Assembly: GCA_017644375.1 (NCBI GenBank)
Contig: JAEPLP010000001.1
Span: forward strand, 558,001-622,000
Direction: 5' to 3'
Source of the DNA: Prochlorococcus marinus CUG1435
GTDB lineage: Bacteria; Cyanobacteriota; Cyanobacteriia; PCC-6307; Cyanobiaceae
Length of the DNA: 64,000 nt
The position numbers were made by a program, and so were the translations under genes. The notes under the pieces were generated by a model, which worked only from the letters and a program-made list of their open reading frames with translations, was not told where the DNA came from and ran no database searches. Of this stretch, positions 29,074 through 38,287 are shown piece by piece. The number at the start of each line of letters is the position of its first letter. Position 1 is the first letter of the stretch.

Positions 29074-30366
29074 TTAAGTAGATAAAGGAAGTAGAGAATC
29101 CTTTGAAATTAATTTTTCCTCTAATAGTTCAGATAATAATCGAATTAATGCAATTTTGATGTGAGCTATGTGAGAACCACCTTGAACAAAAATATTGTAA
29201 GGATCTCTTAGAGGGGCATCAGCAGAAAATTCACTTGTACTACCTTCAATAAAAGTACCGCCTGCCATTAATAATTTGGAATCATATCCATCCATTGATG
29301 ATGGAACAACATTCAGAAAAGAATCTACTGGTGAAGAATTTTGAAAAGATTGACAAACTTTTTGTACCAAATCAGGATTATTCAATCTTACTGACTGAAT
29401 AAGATCAGATCTATAAGTTGCTGGCTCTGGTAAAACCTTAAATCCCAAATTTTTAAAGACTGCTGCAACCATATCAGCACCTTTTAGTGATTCGTGAACA
29501 ATTTGTGGTGCTAAAAACAAACCCTGCAAAATTAATCTTCCTAGTCCAAAATTTATTCCTGCAGAAGAACCAATGCCTGGTGAGGTTAATCTAGAACATG
29601 CCATCTCAACCAACTCTGCATCTCCTGCAACGTACCCACCAGTTGGAACGATTGTTCCTCCTAAATTTTTAATCAATGATCCTGCAATTATATTTGCTCC
29701 TTTAGAAATTGGTTCACTATCTTCAACAAGCTCCCCATAACAGTTATCAACAAAACATATACAATTAGGATCAAGGGAATGAATAAGACTACAAATTTTC
29801 TGTATCTGATGATTCGTAAGAGACTTTCTCCAACTATATCCACAACTTTTTTGTATGAATACTAATTTGCATGTATTTTCTTCAAAAGAATGAACAATTT
29901 GTTCTTCAAAAGAATCAAAATTCTCGCAGATATTTATTTGCTTATATTCAATATCAAAATCTTTAAGTGAGCCTTTTCCTCCTCCCCTTATTCCTATGAC
30001 TTCTTCTAACGTGTCATATGGTTGTCCTGTAAGAGATAACATTACATCTCCAGGTCGAAGTATTCCAAATAAGACAGAACTTATTGCATGCGTTCCACTT
30101 ACAAATTGCATCCTTACAGCAGCCTTTTCAGCAAGAAACAATCTTGCAAAAACCGCATCAATTTTTTCTCTAGATATATCATCATGACCACTACCAGAAG
30201 ATTGATTGAAATGACTAGTAGAAACTTTTTCTTCCTTAAAAATTGTCAAAATATTTTCTAATTTCTGGAAAACCTGATTAGACCTTTCTTGGAATACTTT
30301 ACTTAAACTCTCTTCAACAGAAAGAACAGCGTTTTCAGCCAGTTTTAAGTTATTATCAAGAGTCAT
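29074..30366 (-). CDS. methionine gamma-lyase-related PLP protein (aluminium-resistance family)
   Basis: A 430-residue PLP-dependent protein of the family often labelled aluminium resistance or methionine gamma-lyase-like. The PLP lysine is probably Lys233 in AGSLIKNLGGTIVPTGG. FVSGTHAISS (about 88-97) forms the phosphate/cofactor site, FVDNCYGE carries the Asp that contacts the pyridine nitrogen, and QKSCGYSWRKS is a family block. The true substrate is not established in cyanobacteria; a C-S lyase or related activity on a sulfur amino acid is possible. It is two bases upstream of gcvH, a suggestive link to glycine and one-carbon metabolism. Confidence 0.82.
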   Translation of the reverse strand: MTLDNNLKLAENAVLSVEESLSKVFQERSNQVFQKLENILTIFKEEKVSTSHFNQSSGSGHDDISREKIDAVFARLFLAEKAAVRMQFVSGTHAISSVLFGILRPGDVMLSLTGQPYDTLEEVIGIRGGGKGSLKDFDIEYKQINICENFDSFEEQIVHSFEENTCKLVFIQKSCGYSWRKSLTNHQIQKICSLIHSLDPNCICFVDNCYGELVEDSEPISKGANIIAGSLIKNLGGTIVPTGGYVAGDAELVEMACSRLTSPGIGSSAGINFGLGRLILQGLFLAPQIVHESLKGADMVAAVFKNLGFKVLPEPATYRSDLIQSVRLNNPDLVQKVCQSFQNSSPVDSFLNVVPSSMDGYDSKLLMAGGTFIEGSTSEFSADAPLRDPYNIFVQGGSHIAHIKIALIRLLSELLEEKLISKDSLLPLST

Positions 30367-30384
30367 TTATTATGAAAATTCATG

Positions 30385-31083
30385 TTATTTTTTAGAAGCT
30401 AAATTTCTTAATTCTGCGAGGAAAGCATTAGGTCCTCTGCCCTGAAAATAAGAAAGTTTTTTTGAAGCCTCATATAAATCAAGAAGTTCTCCATCTAATT
30501 CTTCTGCCGTATAATCTCTGATTCCTGCAATTACCTCAGCAAAACGTTCTCTACGGGCAGATTTATTGACAGCATAGGCCTCCATTACCAGCATTTTACA
30601 TGATCTCCAAGCCTTATTCTGACAAAAATGCACTGAAAGAGCATCACTTAAACCAGAGGCTTCTTCATCTTCTATGTACCAGTCAAAGGATGAAGGTAGA
30701 GGTTTTAATCCTGAAAATATCTCGAATAACTCCCCGGCCGACAATGGATCACCAGAATCATTTTTTAGGGGTAATGCAGACTCTTCCAAAGATTTCCATA
30801 ACTCTGGGTAATCACTTTCAAAACGATCCCTGATTTTTTCAATGCCTTGATCAAGAATCGTATTAACTTGAGCTAAAGCAAGAAAAACTTCAGGGCCTGG
30901 CGAAGATAACTTCCCATTTCTAAGATTAGAAATTTGCGAATTATGAACTTTACCTAAATCAAGAACTTCTGAAAGTAATGGCAATACTCTGTGAGACCAA
31001 CCATTTCTTTCATGCCAGAGGTGTATCAAATGAGCCATAGCCCTTCGACCTCTAGATAATTTATCGCGATATCCGAGACTCAC
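30385..31083 (-). CDS. unknown protein with helix-turn-helix-like N-terminal region
   Basis: A 232-residue cytoplasmic protein that I do not recognise from a named family. Residues 1-90 are basic and helical; the segment VHNSQISNLRNGKLSSPGPEVFLALAQVN resembles the recognition half of an XRE-type helix-turn-helix (shown in part: SQISNLRNGK). The rest is acidic and helical (ESDYPELWKS, DWYIEDEEASGL, YTAEELDGELLDLYEASKKL). The start is GTG at 31083, 75 bases from the divergent desaturase gene. It heads the row leading into the PLP lyase and gcvHP (18 bases to the next gene). A regulatory role is inference only. Confidence 0.75.
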   Translation of the reverse strand: MSLGYRDKLSRGRRAMAHLIHLWHERNGWSHRVLPLLSEVLDLGKVHNSQISNLRNGKLSSPGPEVFLALAQVNTILDQGIEKIRDRFESDYPELWKSLEESALPLKNDSGDPLSAGELFEIFSGLKPLPSSFDWYIEDEEASGLSDALSVHFCQNKAWRSCKMLVMEAYAVNKSARRERFAEVIAGIRDYTAEELDGELLDLYEASKKLSYFQGRGPNAFLAELRNLASKK

Positions 31084-31158
31084 AGATAATCAATCTTATC
31101 AATAGTATAGTATGATAATATTACATATCGGTAATTTTGAAAATAGTATTTCAATATC

Positions 31159-32097
31159 ATGAATTCAGTAATTTTCCAAGAAACAGCAAAATTAAAAAAA
31201 CCTGTTCCAACTGAAAAAGTTATAGAACTCTCAGAAAAATTACTGGAACCTTCCAGTCATTCAAAAAGATATCCTCCCAGACTACATAAAACGTGGGGGA
31301 CAATAGTTTTTATGGTTGCCATACATATTCTTTCCCTTGTAGCTTTACAACCAAAATTTTGGAGTCTCCCTGCTGTCACTTCATTATTATTTTTTTACTG
31401 GGTAACTGCTTGTTTAGGAGTCACCCTTGGATATCACAGATTGTTATCACACAGATCGTTCGTTGTACCAAGATGGTTAGAAAGGTTTTTTGCTACCTGT
31501 GGAGCTATAAGTTGCCAGCATGGACCAATAGATTGGGTAGGTTTACATAGGCATCACCACTCTTTTTCAGATACTGAAGTAGATCATCACAATAGTAAAA
31601 AGGGGTTTTGGTGGAGTCATATGGGTTGGATGTTTAAAGACGTAGAAGCACTAAAAGCTGTTCCAAAACTAAGTGCAGATTTAATTAAGGATCCATACTA
31701 TAGATTTTTAAATAAATATTTTTTACTCTTACAAATTCCTATTGGACTTTCTTTGTACGCAATAGGTCAAAAATTAGGAGTTGGAGGATGGGCTCTAGTC
31801 CTTTGGGGAATCCCATTGAGGCTTGTGGTTGTTTATCACGTAACTTGGCTAGTAAACTCCGCGACGCATTGTTGGGGTAAAGCACCATTTGAAAGTGGTG
31901 ATTCATCTAAAAATAATGCGTGGGTTGCTGCATTAACCTTTGGAGAAGGTTGGCATAACAATCATCATGCATTTCCCAATTCTGCAAAACAAGGATTATT
32001 TAGAGGTCAGATAGATATAACATGGGAACATATTAAGATTCTTGCGAAATTTGGTCTTGCAAAAAAAGTAAAGTTACCCTCTAGGTCGTATTATTAA
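31159..32097 (+). CDS. desC: acyl-lipid fatty acid desaturase, DesC-like
   Basis: A membrane di-iron desaturase of 312 residues. The three histidine boxes are HRLLSH (93-98), HRHHH (130-134) and HNNHH (266-270), and hydrophobic segments near 48-65, 72-92, 190-205 and 210-235 give the four-helix plan. The pattern is that of delta-9 desaturases, which introduce the first double bond in membrane lipid acyl chains. Picocyanobacteria have several paralogues, so the exact regiochemistry is not proven. It stands divergent from the HTH-like gene, and rplI follows. Confidence 0.88.
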   Translation: MNSVIFQETAKLKKPVPTEKVIELSEKLLEPSSHSKRYPPRLHKTWGTIVFMVAIHILSLVALQPKFWSLPAVTSLLFFYWVTACLGVTLGYHRLLSHRSFVVPRWLERFFATCGAISCQHGPIDWVGLHRHHHSFSDTEVDHHNSKKGFWWSHMGWMFKDVEALKAVPKLSADLIKDPYYRFLNKYFLLLQIPIGLSLYAIGQKLGVGGWALVLWGIPLRLVVVYHVTWLVNSATHCWGKAPFESGDSSKNNAWVAALTFGEGWHNNHHAFPNSAKQGLFRGQIDITWEHIKILAKFGLAKKVKLPSRSYY

Positions 32098-32117
32098 CTA
32101 TATTGTTTAATATTTTC

Positions 32118-32573
32118 ATGGCTAAAAGAGTACAAGTCGCATTAACTGAATCAATCGCATCACTGGGTAAAGAAGGAGATCTAGTTGAAGTAGCACCTGG
32201 ATACGCAAGAAATTTTCTATTACCTTATGGCAAGGCAATGAATGTAACACCAGCTGTCCTTAAACAAATTGAAAGGAAGAAAGAAAAAGAAAAAATCGCT
32301 GCTGATAAATTAAAGCAAGAAGCTTTAGATTTTCAAACTGCATTATCTACAATAGGTAGGTTCACTATCAAAAAACAGGTTGGAGAAGATGGTGTCCTTT
32401 TTGGAACAGTTACCAATGGTGATGTTGCCGAAGCGATAGAAGCGGCTACTAAAAAAGAAATTGATAGAAGAAACATTACTGTTCCTGATATTCATAATTT
32501 AGGTTCCTTTACTGCAAAAATAAAATTACATCCAGAAGTAAATGCAGAAGTAAATATTGAAGTAACAAGTTAA
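32118..32573 (+). CDS. rplI: 50S ribosomal protein L9
   Basis: Large-subunit protein L9, 151 residues. The N-terminal domain has [17 protein letters not shown], followed by the long charged helix ([19 protein letters not shown]) and the C-terminal RNA-binding domain ([21 protein letters not shown]). I place the start at the ATG at 32118 (MAKRVQVAL) rather than an in-frame TTG 15 bases earlier, because L9 proteins begin close to this point. It precedes dnaB by 58 bases, a common L9-DnaB pairing. Confidence 0.97.
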   Translation: MAKRVQVALTESIASLGKEGDLVEVAPGYARNFLLPYGKAMNVTPAVLKQIERKKEKEKIAADKLKQEALDFQTALSTIGRFTIKKQVGEDGVLFGTVTNGDVAEAIEAATKKEIDRRNITVPDIHNLGSFTAKIKLHPEVNAEVNIEVTS

Positions 32574-32631
32574 TCAATTTGTTGCATTATTTTGAAAAGT
32601 AGCCAGAGTATATATCTAAGCAATTAAAGAT

Positions 32632-34014
32632 ATGGTTTCCGTACCTTTTCCAAATAATGGGCAAAATAAAAATTTTAAAAAGGATTTTAATAGTGAAAAT
32701 GCTGGATTAGTTCCTCCTCAAAACGTTCAAGCAGAGGAAGCTGTTCTTGGTGGCATACTTCTTGATCCAGACGCGATCGGAAGAATTGCAGATTTAATTA
32801 AACCTGAAGCTTTTTATATAAATGCCCATCAAGAGATTTATAGAACAGCATTAATGTTGCATACCCAGGGAAAACCAACTGATTTAACATCAATGAGTGC
32901 TTGGTTAGCAGATAATGGATCACTAGAAAAAATTGGAGGGAATAGCAAACTTGTAGAGCTAGTTGAAAATGTTTCCTCTACAGCTTCTATAGAACAAGTT
33001 GCTAATTTAATTAACGACAAATTCATGAGAAGGCAACTTATTAGATCTGGGAATGAAGTGGTTCAACTAGGTTTTGATCAAACTCAAGATACTAATGAAG
33101 TTCTAGATAAAGCAGAGCAAAAAATATTTGAAATCAGTCAAGAAAAACCTTCAAAAGGTCTGACTCAAGCCGCTGAAATCCTTACAAGTACTTTCAATGA
33201 AATAGAGTCAAGATCATTAGGTACTTCAGTAGCTGGAATTCCAGTAAATTTCTATGATCTTGATGCAATGACTCAAGGTTTTCAAAGAAGTGATTTAATA
33301 ATTGTTGCTGGTAGACCTTCAATGGGAAAAACTTCAATGGTTCTTAATCTGGCTAAAAATGTTGCACAATCTCAAGATTTACCTGTGTGTGTATTTAGCC
33401 TTGAAATGAGTAAAGAACAGTTGACATATAGACTACTTTCTATGGAAGTGGGAATCGAAAGTGGAAGGCTAAGAACAGGAAGATTACAGCAAGATGAATG
33501 GCCATTACTCGGAGAAGGTATCAATTCATTAGGTCAATTACCAATTTTTATAGATGACAAGCCTAACTTAAGTGTTCTAGAGATGAGATCTCTGTGCAGA
33601 AGATTAATAGCTGAACAAAAAAAAGAACTTGGATTAATTGTGATTGATTATCTGCAGTTGATGGAAGGATCAACCCCTGATAATAGAGTGCAAGAACTTT
33701 CACGAATAACGAGAGGTCTTAAAAGCATGGCCAGAGAATTAAAAGTACCAGTAGTAGCTTTATCTCAGCTTAGTAGAGGGGTTGAGTCTAGAACAAATAA
33801 AAGACCAATGTTAAGCGATCTAAGAGAATCAGGATCTATTGAACAAGACGCAGATCTAGTATTAATGATTTATAGAGATGAATACTATAATCCGGAGACT
33901 GAAGATAGAGGAATTACAGAAATCATTGTCACTAAACATAGAAATGGACCCGTAGGAACTGTTAAATTATTATTTGAACCTCAATTTACGAGATTTAGGA
34001 ATTTAGCTAATTAA
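32632..34014 (+). CDS. dnaB: replicative DNA helicase DnaB
   Basis: The hexameric helicase at the replication fork. The N-terminal domain (PPQNVQAEEAVLGGILLDP, about 28-46) is followed by the RecA-like domain with Walker A GRPSMGKT at 227-234, Walker B LGLIVIDYLQLM, and the arginine-finger region SDLRESGSIEQDAD. It is 460 residues and uninterrupted: the intein found in several cyanobacterial dnaB genes is absent. It is followed by mnmG after 12 bases. Confidence 0.98.
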   Translation: MVSVPFPNNGQNKNFKKDFNSENAGLVPPQNVQAEEAVLGGILLDPDAIGRIADLIKPEAFYINAHQEIYRTALMLHTQGKPTDLTSMSAWLADNGSLEKIGGNSKLVELVENVSSTASIEQVANLINDKFMRRQLIRSGNEVVQLGFDQTQDTNEVLDKAEQKIFEISQEKPSKGLTQAAEILTSTFNEIESRSLGTSVAGIPVNFYDLDAMTQGFQRSDLIIVAGRPSMGKTSMVLNLAKNVAQSQDLPVCVFSLEMSKEQLTYRLLSMEVGIESGRLRTGRLQQDEWPLLGEGINSLGQLPIFIDDKPNLSVLEMRSLCRRLIAEQKKELGLIVIDYLQLMEGSTPDNRVQELSRITRGLKSMARELKVPVVALSQLSRGVESRTNKRPMLSDLRESGSIEQDADLVLMIYRDEYYNPETEDRGITEIIVTKHRNGPVGTVKLLFEPQFTRFRNLAN

Positions 34015-34026
34015 ATCGCTCCTAAA

Positions 34027-35994
34027 ATGCATGATAATCACTCAACAAATGAATCTTTTGACGTCATCGTTATTGGAGGAGGACATGCAGGATGCGAAGC
34101 AGCTATAACAACAGCAAAATTAGGATTTTCTACAGCCTTATTTACAATCAATTTAGATAGGATTGCCTGGCAACCTTGCAACCCTGCAGTTGGCGGGCCG
34201 GCAAAAAGTCAGTTGGTACATGAAGTTGATGCATTAGGTGGAATTATTGGTAAATTAGCTGATGAAACAGCTATACAAAAAAGAATATTAAATGCAAGTA
34301 GAGGCCCAGCTGTATGGGCATTAAGAGCTCAAACAGATAAAAGAGAATACTCAAAAAAGATGATTGAAATACTACAAAATACAGATAATTTATCTTTAAA
34401 AGAAGCAATGATTACTGAACTGGATATTGCAAAAACTGAAGAAATTGGATTGAACTCAAAAAAAATCTTTAAAAAAAGAATAAAAGGTGTAAGGACTTTC
34501 TTTGGTAGTTATTACTCAGCTAGATCAGTTATCATCACAGCTGGCACGTTCTTAGAAGGAAGAATATGGATAGGAAATAAATCAATGTCAGCTGGTAGGT
34601 CGGGCGAACAAGCAGCAAAAGGACTTACCCAAAATTTACACGAAATTGGTATCAAAACAGAACGTTTAAAAACAGGAACTCCAGCAAGAGTTGATAAAAG
34701 AAGTATCATTTTTGATGAATTAGATATACAACCAAGTACTGCAGCAGATAAATATTTTTCTTTTGACCCAGATATAAAAAATAATATGCCCCAAGTTAGT
34801 TGTCACATCACAAGAACAACTACCGAAACACATCAACTAATTCGAGACAATTTACATTTAACACCCATTTACGGCGGTTTTATTGATAGTAAGGGGCCAA
34901 GATATTGTCCTTCTATTGAAGATAAAATCGTTAAATTTGCTGATAAAGAATCACATCAAATTTTCTTAGAACCAGAAGGAATTAATACTCCTGAAATATA
35001 TGTGCAAGGATTTTCTACAGGTTTACCCGAAAATATTCAATTAAAACTTTTAAGAACCTTACCGGGATTAAGTGAATGTAAAATGTTGCGTCCAGCATAT
35101 GCTGTAGAGTATGACTATATACCTGCAACACAGCTCCAAACATCACTAGAAACGAAAGAAATTGAATATTTGTTTAGCGCCGGACAAATTAATGGGACTA
35201 CTGGTTATGAAGAAGCAGCAGCACAAGGGTTAGTTGCAGGAGTCAATGCTACAAGAAAACTAAACAAAAAAGACCCAATAATCTTCACCAGAGAAAGCAG
35301 TTATATAGGAACAATGATCAATGATTTAATTACCAAAGATCTCAAAGAACCATACAGAGTTCTCACTAGCAGGAGTGAATATAGGTTGACCCTTAGAGGA
35401 GATAATGCAGATAGGCGATTAACCCCATTAGGTTATGAAATAGGGTTAATTGATGAGAAAAGATGGTCGGTCTATCAAGAAAAAATGAGACTCCTAGAAG
35501 AAGAGAAATTAAGATTAAAAAACACTCGATTAAAAAACACGGATGAAATATCAAAAAAACTAGAATTAGCCACGGGATCAAAAATCAAAGGCTCAATAAC
35601 TTTGAAAGAACTCTTAAAAAGACCAAACTTTCATTATTCAGATTTAATTAAATATAATTTGACTGAAAAAAATATAGCTTCTTCAATACAAGAAGGTGTT
35701 GAAATAGATATTAAATACGAGGGTTACCTTAAAAGACAAAAAAACAACATTGAACAAATAAATCGTCAAAGCTGTAAATCTCTGCCTCTAGAAATAAATT
35801 ATGAAAAGATAGATACATTATCTTTAGAAGCTAGAGAAAATTTGAATAAGATAAAGCCAAAAAATTTTGGTGATGCTTCAAAAATTCCTGGGGTTAGCAA
35901 AGCTGATTTAACTGCTTTACTTGTTTGGCTAAAAATAAGAGAGATAAAAAAAGATAAGGCAAATATTTTTGCTAAAAAAAAGTTATCATCTTAA
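34027..35994 (+). CDS. mnmG: tRNA uridine-5-carboxymethylaminomethyl modification enzyme MnmG
   Basis: FAD-dependent partner of MnmE (also known as GidA) that modifies U34 of several tRNAs. The FAD-binding motif [10 protein letters not shown] starts at residue 17; [36 protein letters not shown] and [13 protein letters not shown] are the family blocks. The C-terminal helical region, ending near [18 protein letters not shown], binds MnmE and tRNA. The length of 655 residues is normal. The same reading frame stays open after the stop into the next gene, see the DUF98 entry. Confidence 0.98.
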   Translation: MHDNHSTNESFDVIVIGGGHAGCEAAITTAKLGFSTALFTINLDRIAWQPCNPAVGGPAKSQLVHEVDALGGIIGKLADETAIQKRILNASRGPAVWALRAQTDKREYSKKMIEILQNTDNLSLKEAMITELDIAKTEEIGLNSKKIFKKRIKGVRTFFGSYYSARSVIITAGTFLEGRIWIGNKSMSAGRSGEQAAKGLTQNLHEIGIKTERLKTGTPARVDKRSIIFDELDIQPSTAADKYFSFDPDIKNNMPQVSCHITRTTTETHQLIRDNLHLTPIYGGFIDSKGPRYCPSIEDKIVKFADKESHQIFLEPEGINTPEIYVQGFSTGLPENIQLKLLRTLPGLSECKMLRPAYAVEYDYIPATQLQTSLETKEIEYLFSAGQINGTTGYEEAAAQGLVAGVNATRKLNKKDPIIFTRESSYIGTMINDLITKDLKEPYRVLTSRSEYRLTLRGDNADRRLTPLGYEIGLIDEKRWSVYQEKMRLLEEEKLRLKNTRLKNTDEISKKLELATGSKIKGSITLKELLKRPNFHYSDLIKYNLTEKNIASSIQEGVEIDIKYEGYLKRQKNNIEQINRQSCKSLPLEINYEKIDTLSLEARENLNKIKPKNFGDASKIPGVSKADLTALLVWLKIREIKKDKANIFAKKKLSS

Positions 35995-36075
35995 AAGCAC
36001 TCCGTCAGAGCACTGAATAATAAACTTTTTAACTCTCCAAAAATTTTATGGGAAGAAAAAGCCTCTAATTTTTTA

Positions 36076-36618
36076 GTGAAGAATTCACTACCAAAAATAT
36101 CTGGTCCATGGAAATTAATGCTGCTTGGGGATGGAAGTCCAACTAGACATCTGCAGCTTTTAACTAATCAAGAGACAAAAATTAAATTAATTTCAATGCA
36201 ATTAGATCCTCTATCCACTAAAGAAGGCCCTAAAGAATTGAATCAGTTAAAAGGCCCTTTAATTAGAAGACAGGTATGGATCAAAAGCAATAATAAAAAC
36301 CTAGCATGGGCAGAAAGTTGGTGGAATGCAGATCAAGTGAATGAAAATTTAAAAGCCAAAGAAGAGCCAATTTGGAAGAATTTGACACAAGACAGATCAG
36401 AATTATTTAGAGAAGTTGATCGTATTTCACTTGTCAATGCAAAATGGTTAGAAGATCAATTTTGCTTTAAAGGTCCATTCTGGTCAAGAAATTACAGATT
36501 TTTTCGAGACAAAAAACCCTTAACAATTATAAGGGAGGTTTTCAATCCAAATTTAGAAACTTTACTGGGTTATTCAGGAATTAAAGAATTTACCAAACTA
36601 TACTCTTCTTCTTCTTGA
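36076..36618 (+). CDS. chorismate lyase-like protein (DUF98)
   Basis: A 180-residue protein of the DUF98 family, whose cyanobacterial members are thought to act as chorismate pyruvate-lyases giving 4-hydroxybenzoate, a plastoquinone ring precursor. The diagnostic start is LLGDGSPTRHLQLLT, followed by RRQVWI, AWAESWWNAD and the LFREVDRI block. The only normal start is the GTG at 36076, yet the frame is open for 27 codons back to the mnmG stop and those codons read like protein (LWEEKASNF). A rare start such as the CTG at 36013 is possible. The 3' end overlaps the next, convergent gene by 21 bases. Confidence 0.8.
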   Translation: MKNSLPKISGPWKLMLLGDGSPTRHLQLLTNQETKIKLISMQLDPLSTKEGPKELNQLKGPLIRRQVWIKSNNKNLAWAESWWNADQVNENLKAKEEPIWKNLTQDRSELFREVDRISLVNAKWLEDQFCFKGPFWSRNYRFFRDKKPLTIIREVFNPNLETLLGYSGIKEFTKLYSSSS

Positions 36619-37161
36619 TCTGGGAAGATTTCTTGATTTTGATTGAACTTGTTGGATTGATTGATCTCTCGAAGTATTATTCTCATTTTCTGAAGCTCTT
36701 TGCCATCTTTCAACCTTGAAATCCATTTCATCTGGCCAATCTTCATCCTTACTCTCTTTCAAATAGGGTAATTTTTTTTGCTCAGTTGTCTGTAAATTTT
36801 TTGGTTGCCTTAAAGATATTGCTTCTAAAGGTCTTTTTGAATACTTTGTAGTAGATTCATAAGAATTTGATTCTCTAGAAAATGTCTTAATATCGCTTTG
36901 ATCATCATTAAAATTCTCATCATTCCAATCATCATTTTCTTCATCAAAAAATAAATCCACTTTTTTAGACACCCATCTTCCTACTTTTTTAACACTCTTA
37001 CTTGTTATTCCTTGAAAATCTGAGTTCCTTCTTTTACCTGGCCTAGCACCAGATACTCCATCAACGAATTGTCTTCCAGTTTCAAAAATTTTATCAACTT
37101 GTTTATCAACAATATTTCTATCAAAACTATTTCTAAGATTTCTAATTCTCCTTGAATCCAT
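36598..37161 (-). CDS. unknown charged protein with Arg-rich ends
   Basis: A 187-residue protein with no recognised domain. The N-terminal third (MDSRRIRNLRNSFDRN, then GRQFVDGVSGARPGKRRNS) looks ordered and conserved in type. The middle is very acidic (DEENDDWNDENFNDDQSD), and the C-terminal part is Gln/Asn/Ser-rich and ends in RSRRRRV. There is no signal peptide or membrane helix. Such charge blocks suggest a disordered, possibly nucleic-acid- or membrane-binding protein, but that is inference. It overlaps the DUF98 gene tail to tail by 21 bases and lies 84 bases downstream of the SprT-like gene. Confidence 0.7.
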   Translation of the reverse strand: MDSRRIRNLRNSFDRNIVDKQVDKIFETGRQFVDGVSGARPGKRRNSDFQGITSKSVKKVGRWVSKKVDLFFDEENDDWNDENFNDDQSDIKTFSRESNSYESTTKYSKRPLEAISLRQPKNLQTTEQKKLPYLKESKDEDWPDEMDFKVERWQRASENENNTSRDQSIQQVQSKSRNLPRSRRRRV

Positions 37162-37245
37162 AAATTATTGTTCTTTTTAAAATATAAATTACATTAAAAA
37201 AATAAATAATTCCAAAGATAGAAACAAAAACACATCTAATTATTT

Positions 37246-37773
37246 CTAATCAAACAAAATTAAACACTTTTTATTCCATGATCCATTGAAGAAATTTACA
37301 CAACATTTTTTACAGGCTATATTCTTTATTCTTTTTCTGTAGAAAAATTTCTCACCACAATTTTGACAAGTTCCTATGTATTTTAATTCTCTCCTTTCAA
37401 TAGGAAATGAGTGCCTTACAGAAATTTGAAAATTCTTCTCTTTCTCATTAATTTCATTCATCTTTTCTAAGAAATTTGGACCATGTATCTCATTTTTTTT
37501 TAATATCCTATCTACCCATGCATGAATCATTTCATGACATAAAGTACTGTTTATTTCACTATTAGATAATTTACTCAAAATAGGTTTCGATAAGATAATT
37601 TCAGAATCTACAAGACCATTAATTCTTTTTCTTTTATAAAAACCAGCAGTAGTTTTTAATCTATTATCACTCCATCTAACTTTTACTAATGGTTGATTAT
37701 TAACCGCTAGAGAATTTTCAAAATATTGGCTATTAAATTTATGAAATAAAGGTAAAAGAGGAATTACAGGCAT
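37246..37773 (-). CDS. SprT-like zinc metalloprotease-family protein
   Basis: A 175-residue SprT/Spartan-like protein. The metalloprotease motif HEMIH is at residues 80-84, with a likely third zinc ligand His97. A C-terminal zinc ribbon uses Cys136, Cys139, Cys154 and Cys157 (CQNCG ... CKKC). Eukaryotic Spartan cleaves proteins crosslinked to DNA; the bacterial SprT role is less clear. It stands divergent (85 bases) from the small anchored protein and the DNA ligase, which makes a DNA-repair setting attractive though unproven. Confidence 0.88.
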   Translation of the reverse strand: MPVIPLLPLFHKFNSQYFENSLAVNNQPLVKVRWSDNRLKTTAGFYKRKRINGLVDSEIILSKPILSKLSNSEINSTLCHEMIHAWVDRILKKNEIHGPNFLEKMNEINEKEKNFQISVRHSFPIERRELKYIGTCQNCGEKFFYRKRIKNIACKKCCVNFFNGSWNKKCLILFD

Positions 37774-37858
37774 TATGGATTAAAATTAGTATTATTTTGA
37801 CAAAAAAAGCCATCAAAAACGATTTCTTTTCTTAAAGTAATAAAAAACTTAAATCAAC

Positions 37859-38278
37859 ATGGATGCAACACTAGTTAAAGATATCGGAATTAAAGCATTA
37901 TTAGTAGGCGGAGCTGTACTAGTTTCTTTTTGGACTTTTAATGCAGTCAAATTAGTTATAAGCGCCAGAGGAATTAATCCATTAGTGAGAAAGTTTTTTG
38001 ATCAAATAGCTGCTGGCAGAATTGATGCAGCGTATGGTTTAACTACAAAAACTTATAAAACGCATGTGAAGCGCCAAGACTTTCTTAAATTTTTAGCTAG
38101 TTTAAACCTCAATAAATATAGAAATTTAAAATCAGGAAGACCTAGAGTCCAAGAAGATCAAATCATAATAACTTTGAATTTAAAATCAGAAGATAAACAA
38201 GATGAGCTCCCATTAGATTTTACTTTCGCAAAAACTGACAATGATTGGAAAATAGACAGAATAGCAAAAGTGAATTAA
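37859..38278 (+). CDS. small membrane-anchored protein with NTF2-like domain
   Basis: A 139-residue protein with one N-terminal hydrophobic helix (about residues 10-32, ALLVGGAVLVSFWTFNAVKLV). A small alpha/beta domain follows: FFDQIAAGRIDAAYGLTTKTYKTHV, then strands ending in DFTFAKTDNDWKIDRI. That last pattern is typical of NTF2-like/DUF4864-type domains, which often bind small ligands or act as extracytoplasmic modules. No activity can be assigned. It is 9 bases upstream of the ligase gene and probably co-transcribed with it. Confidence 0.75.
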   Translation: MDATLVKDIGIKALLVGGAVLVSFWTFNAVKLVISARGINPLVRKFFDQIAAGRIDAAYGLTTKTYKTHVKRQDFLKFLASLNLNKYRNLKSGRPRVQEDQIIITLNLKSEDKQDELPLDFTFAKTDNDWKIDRIAKVN

Positions 38279-38287
38279 TAATTTCTT

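Noticed and set aside
31110-31124. GTA...TAC pair resembling an NtcA site upstream of the desaturase gene
   Set aside because: The spacer is nine bases; NtcA sites have eight, and no correctly spaced -10 follows.
32632-34014. Possible intein in dnaB
   Set aside because: The helicase sequence is continuous at 460 residues with no insertion at Walker A or elsewhere.
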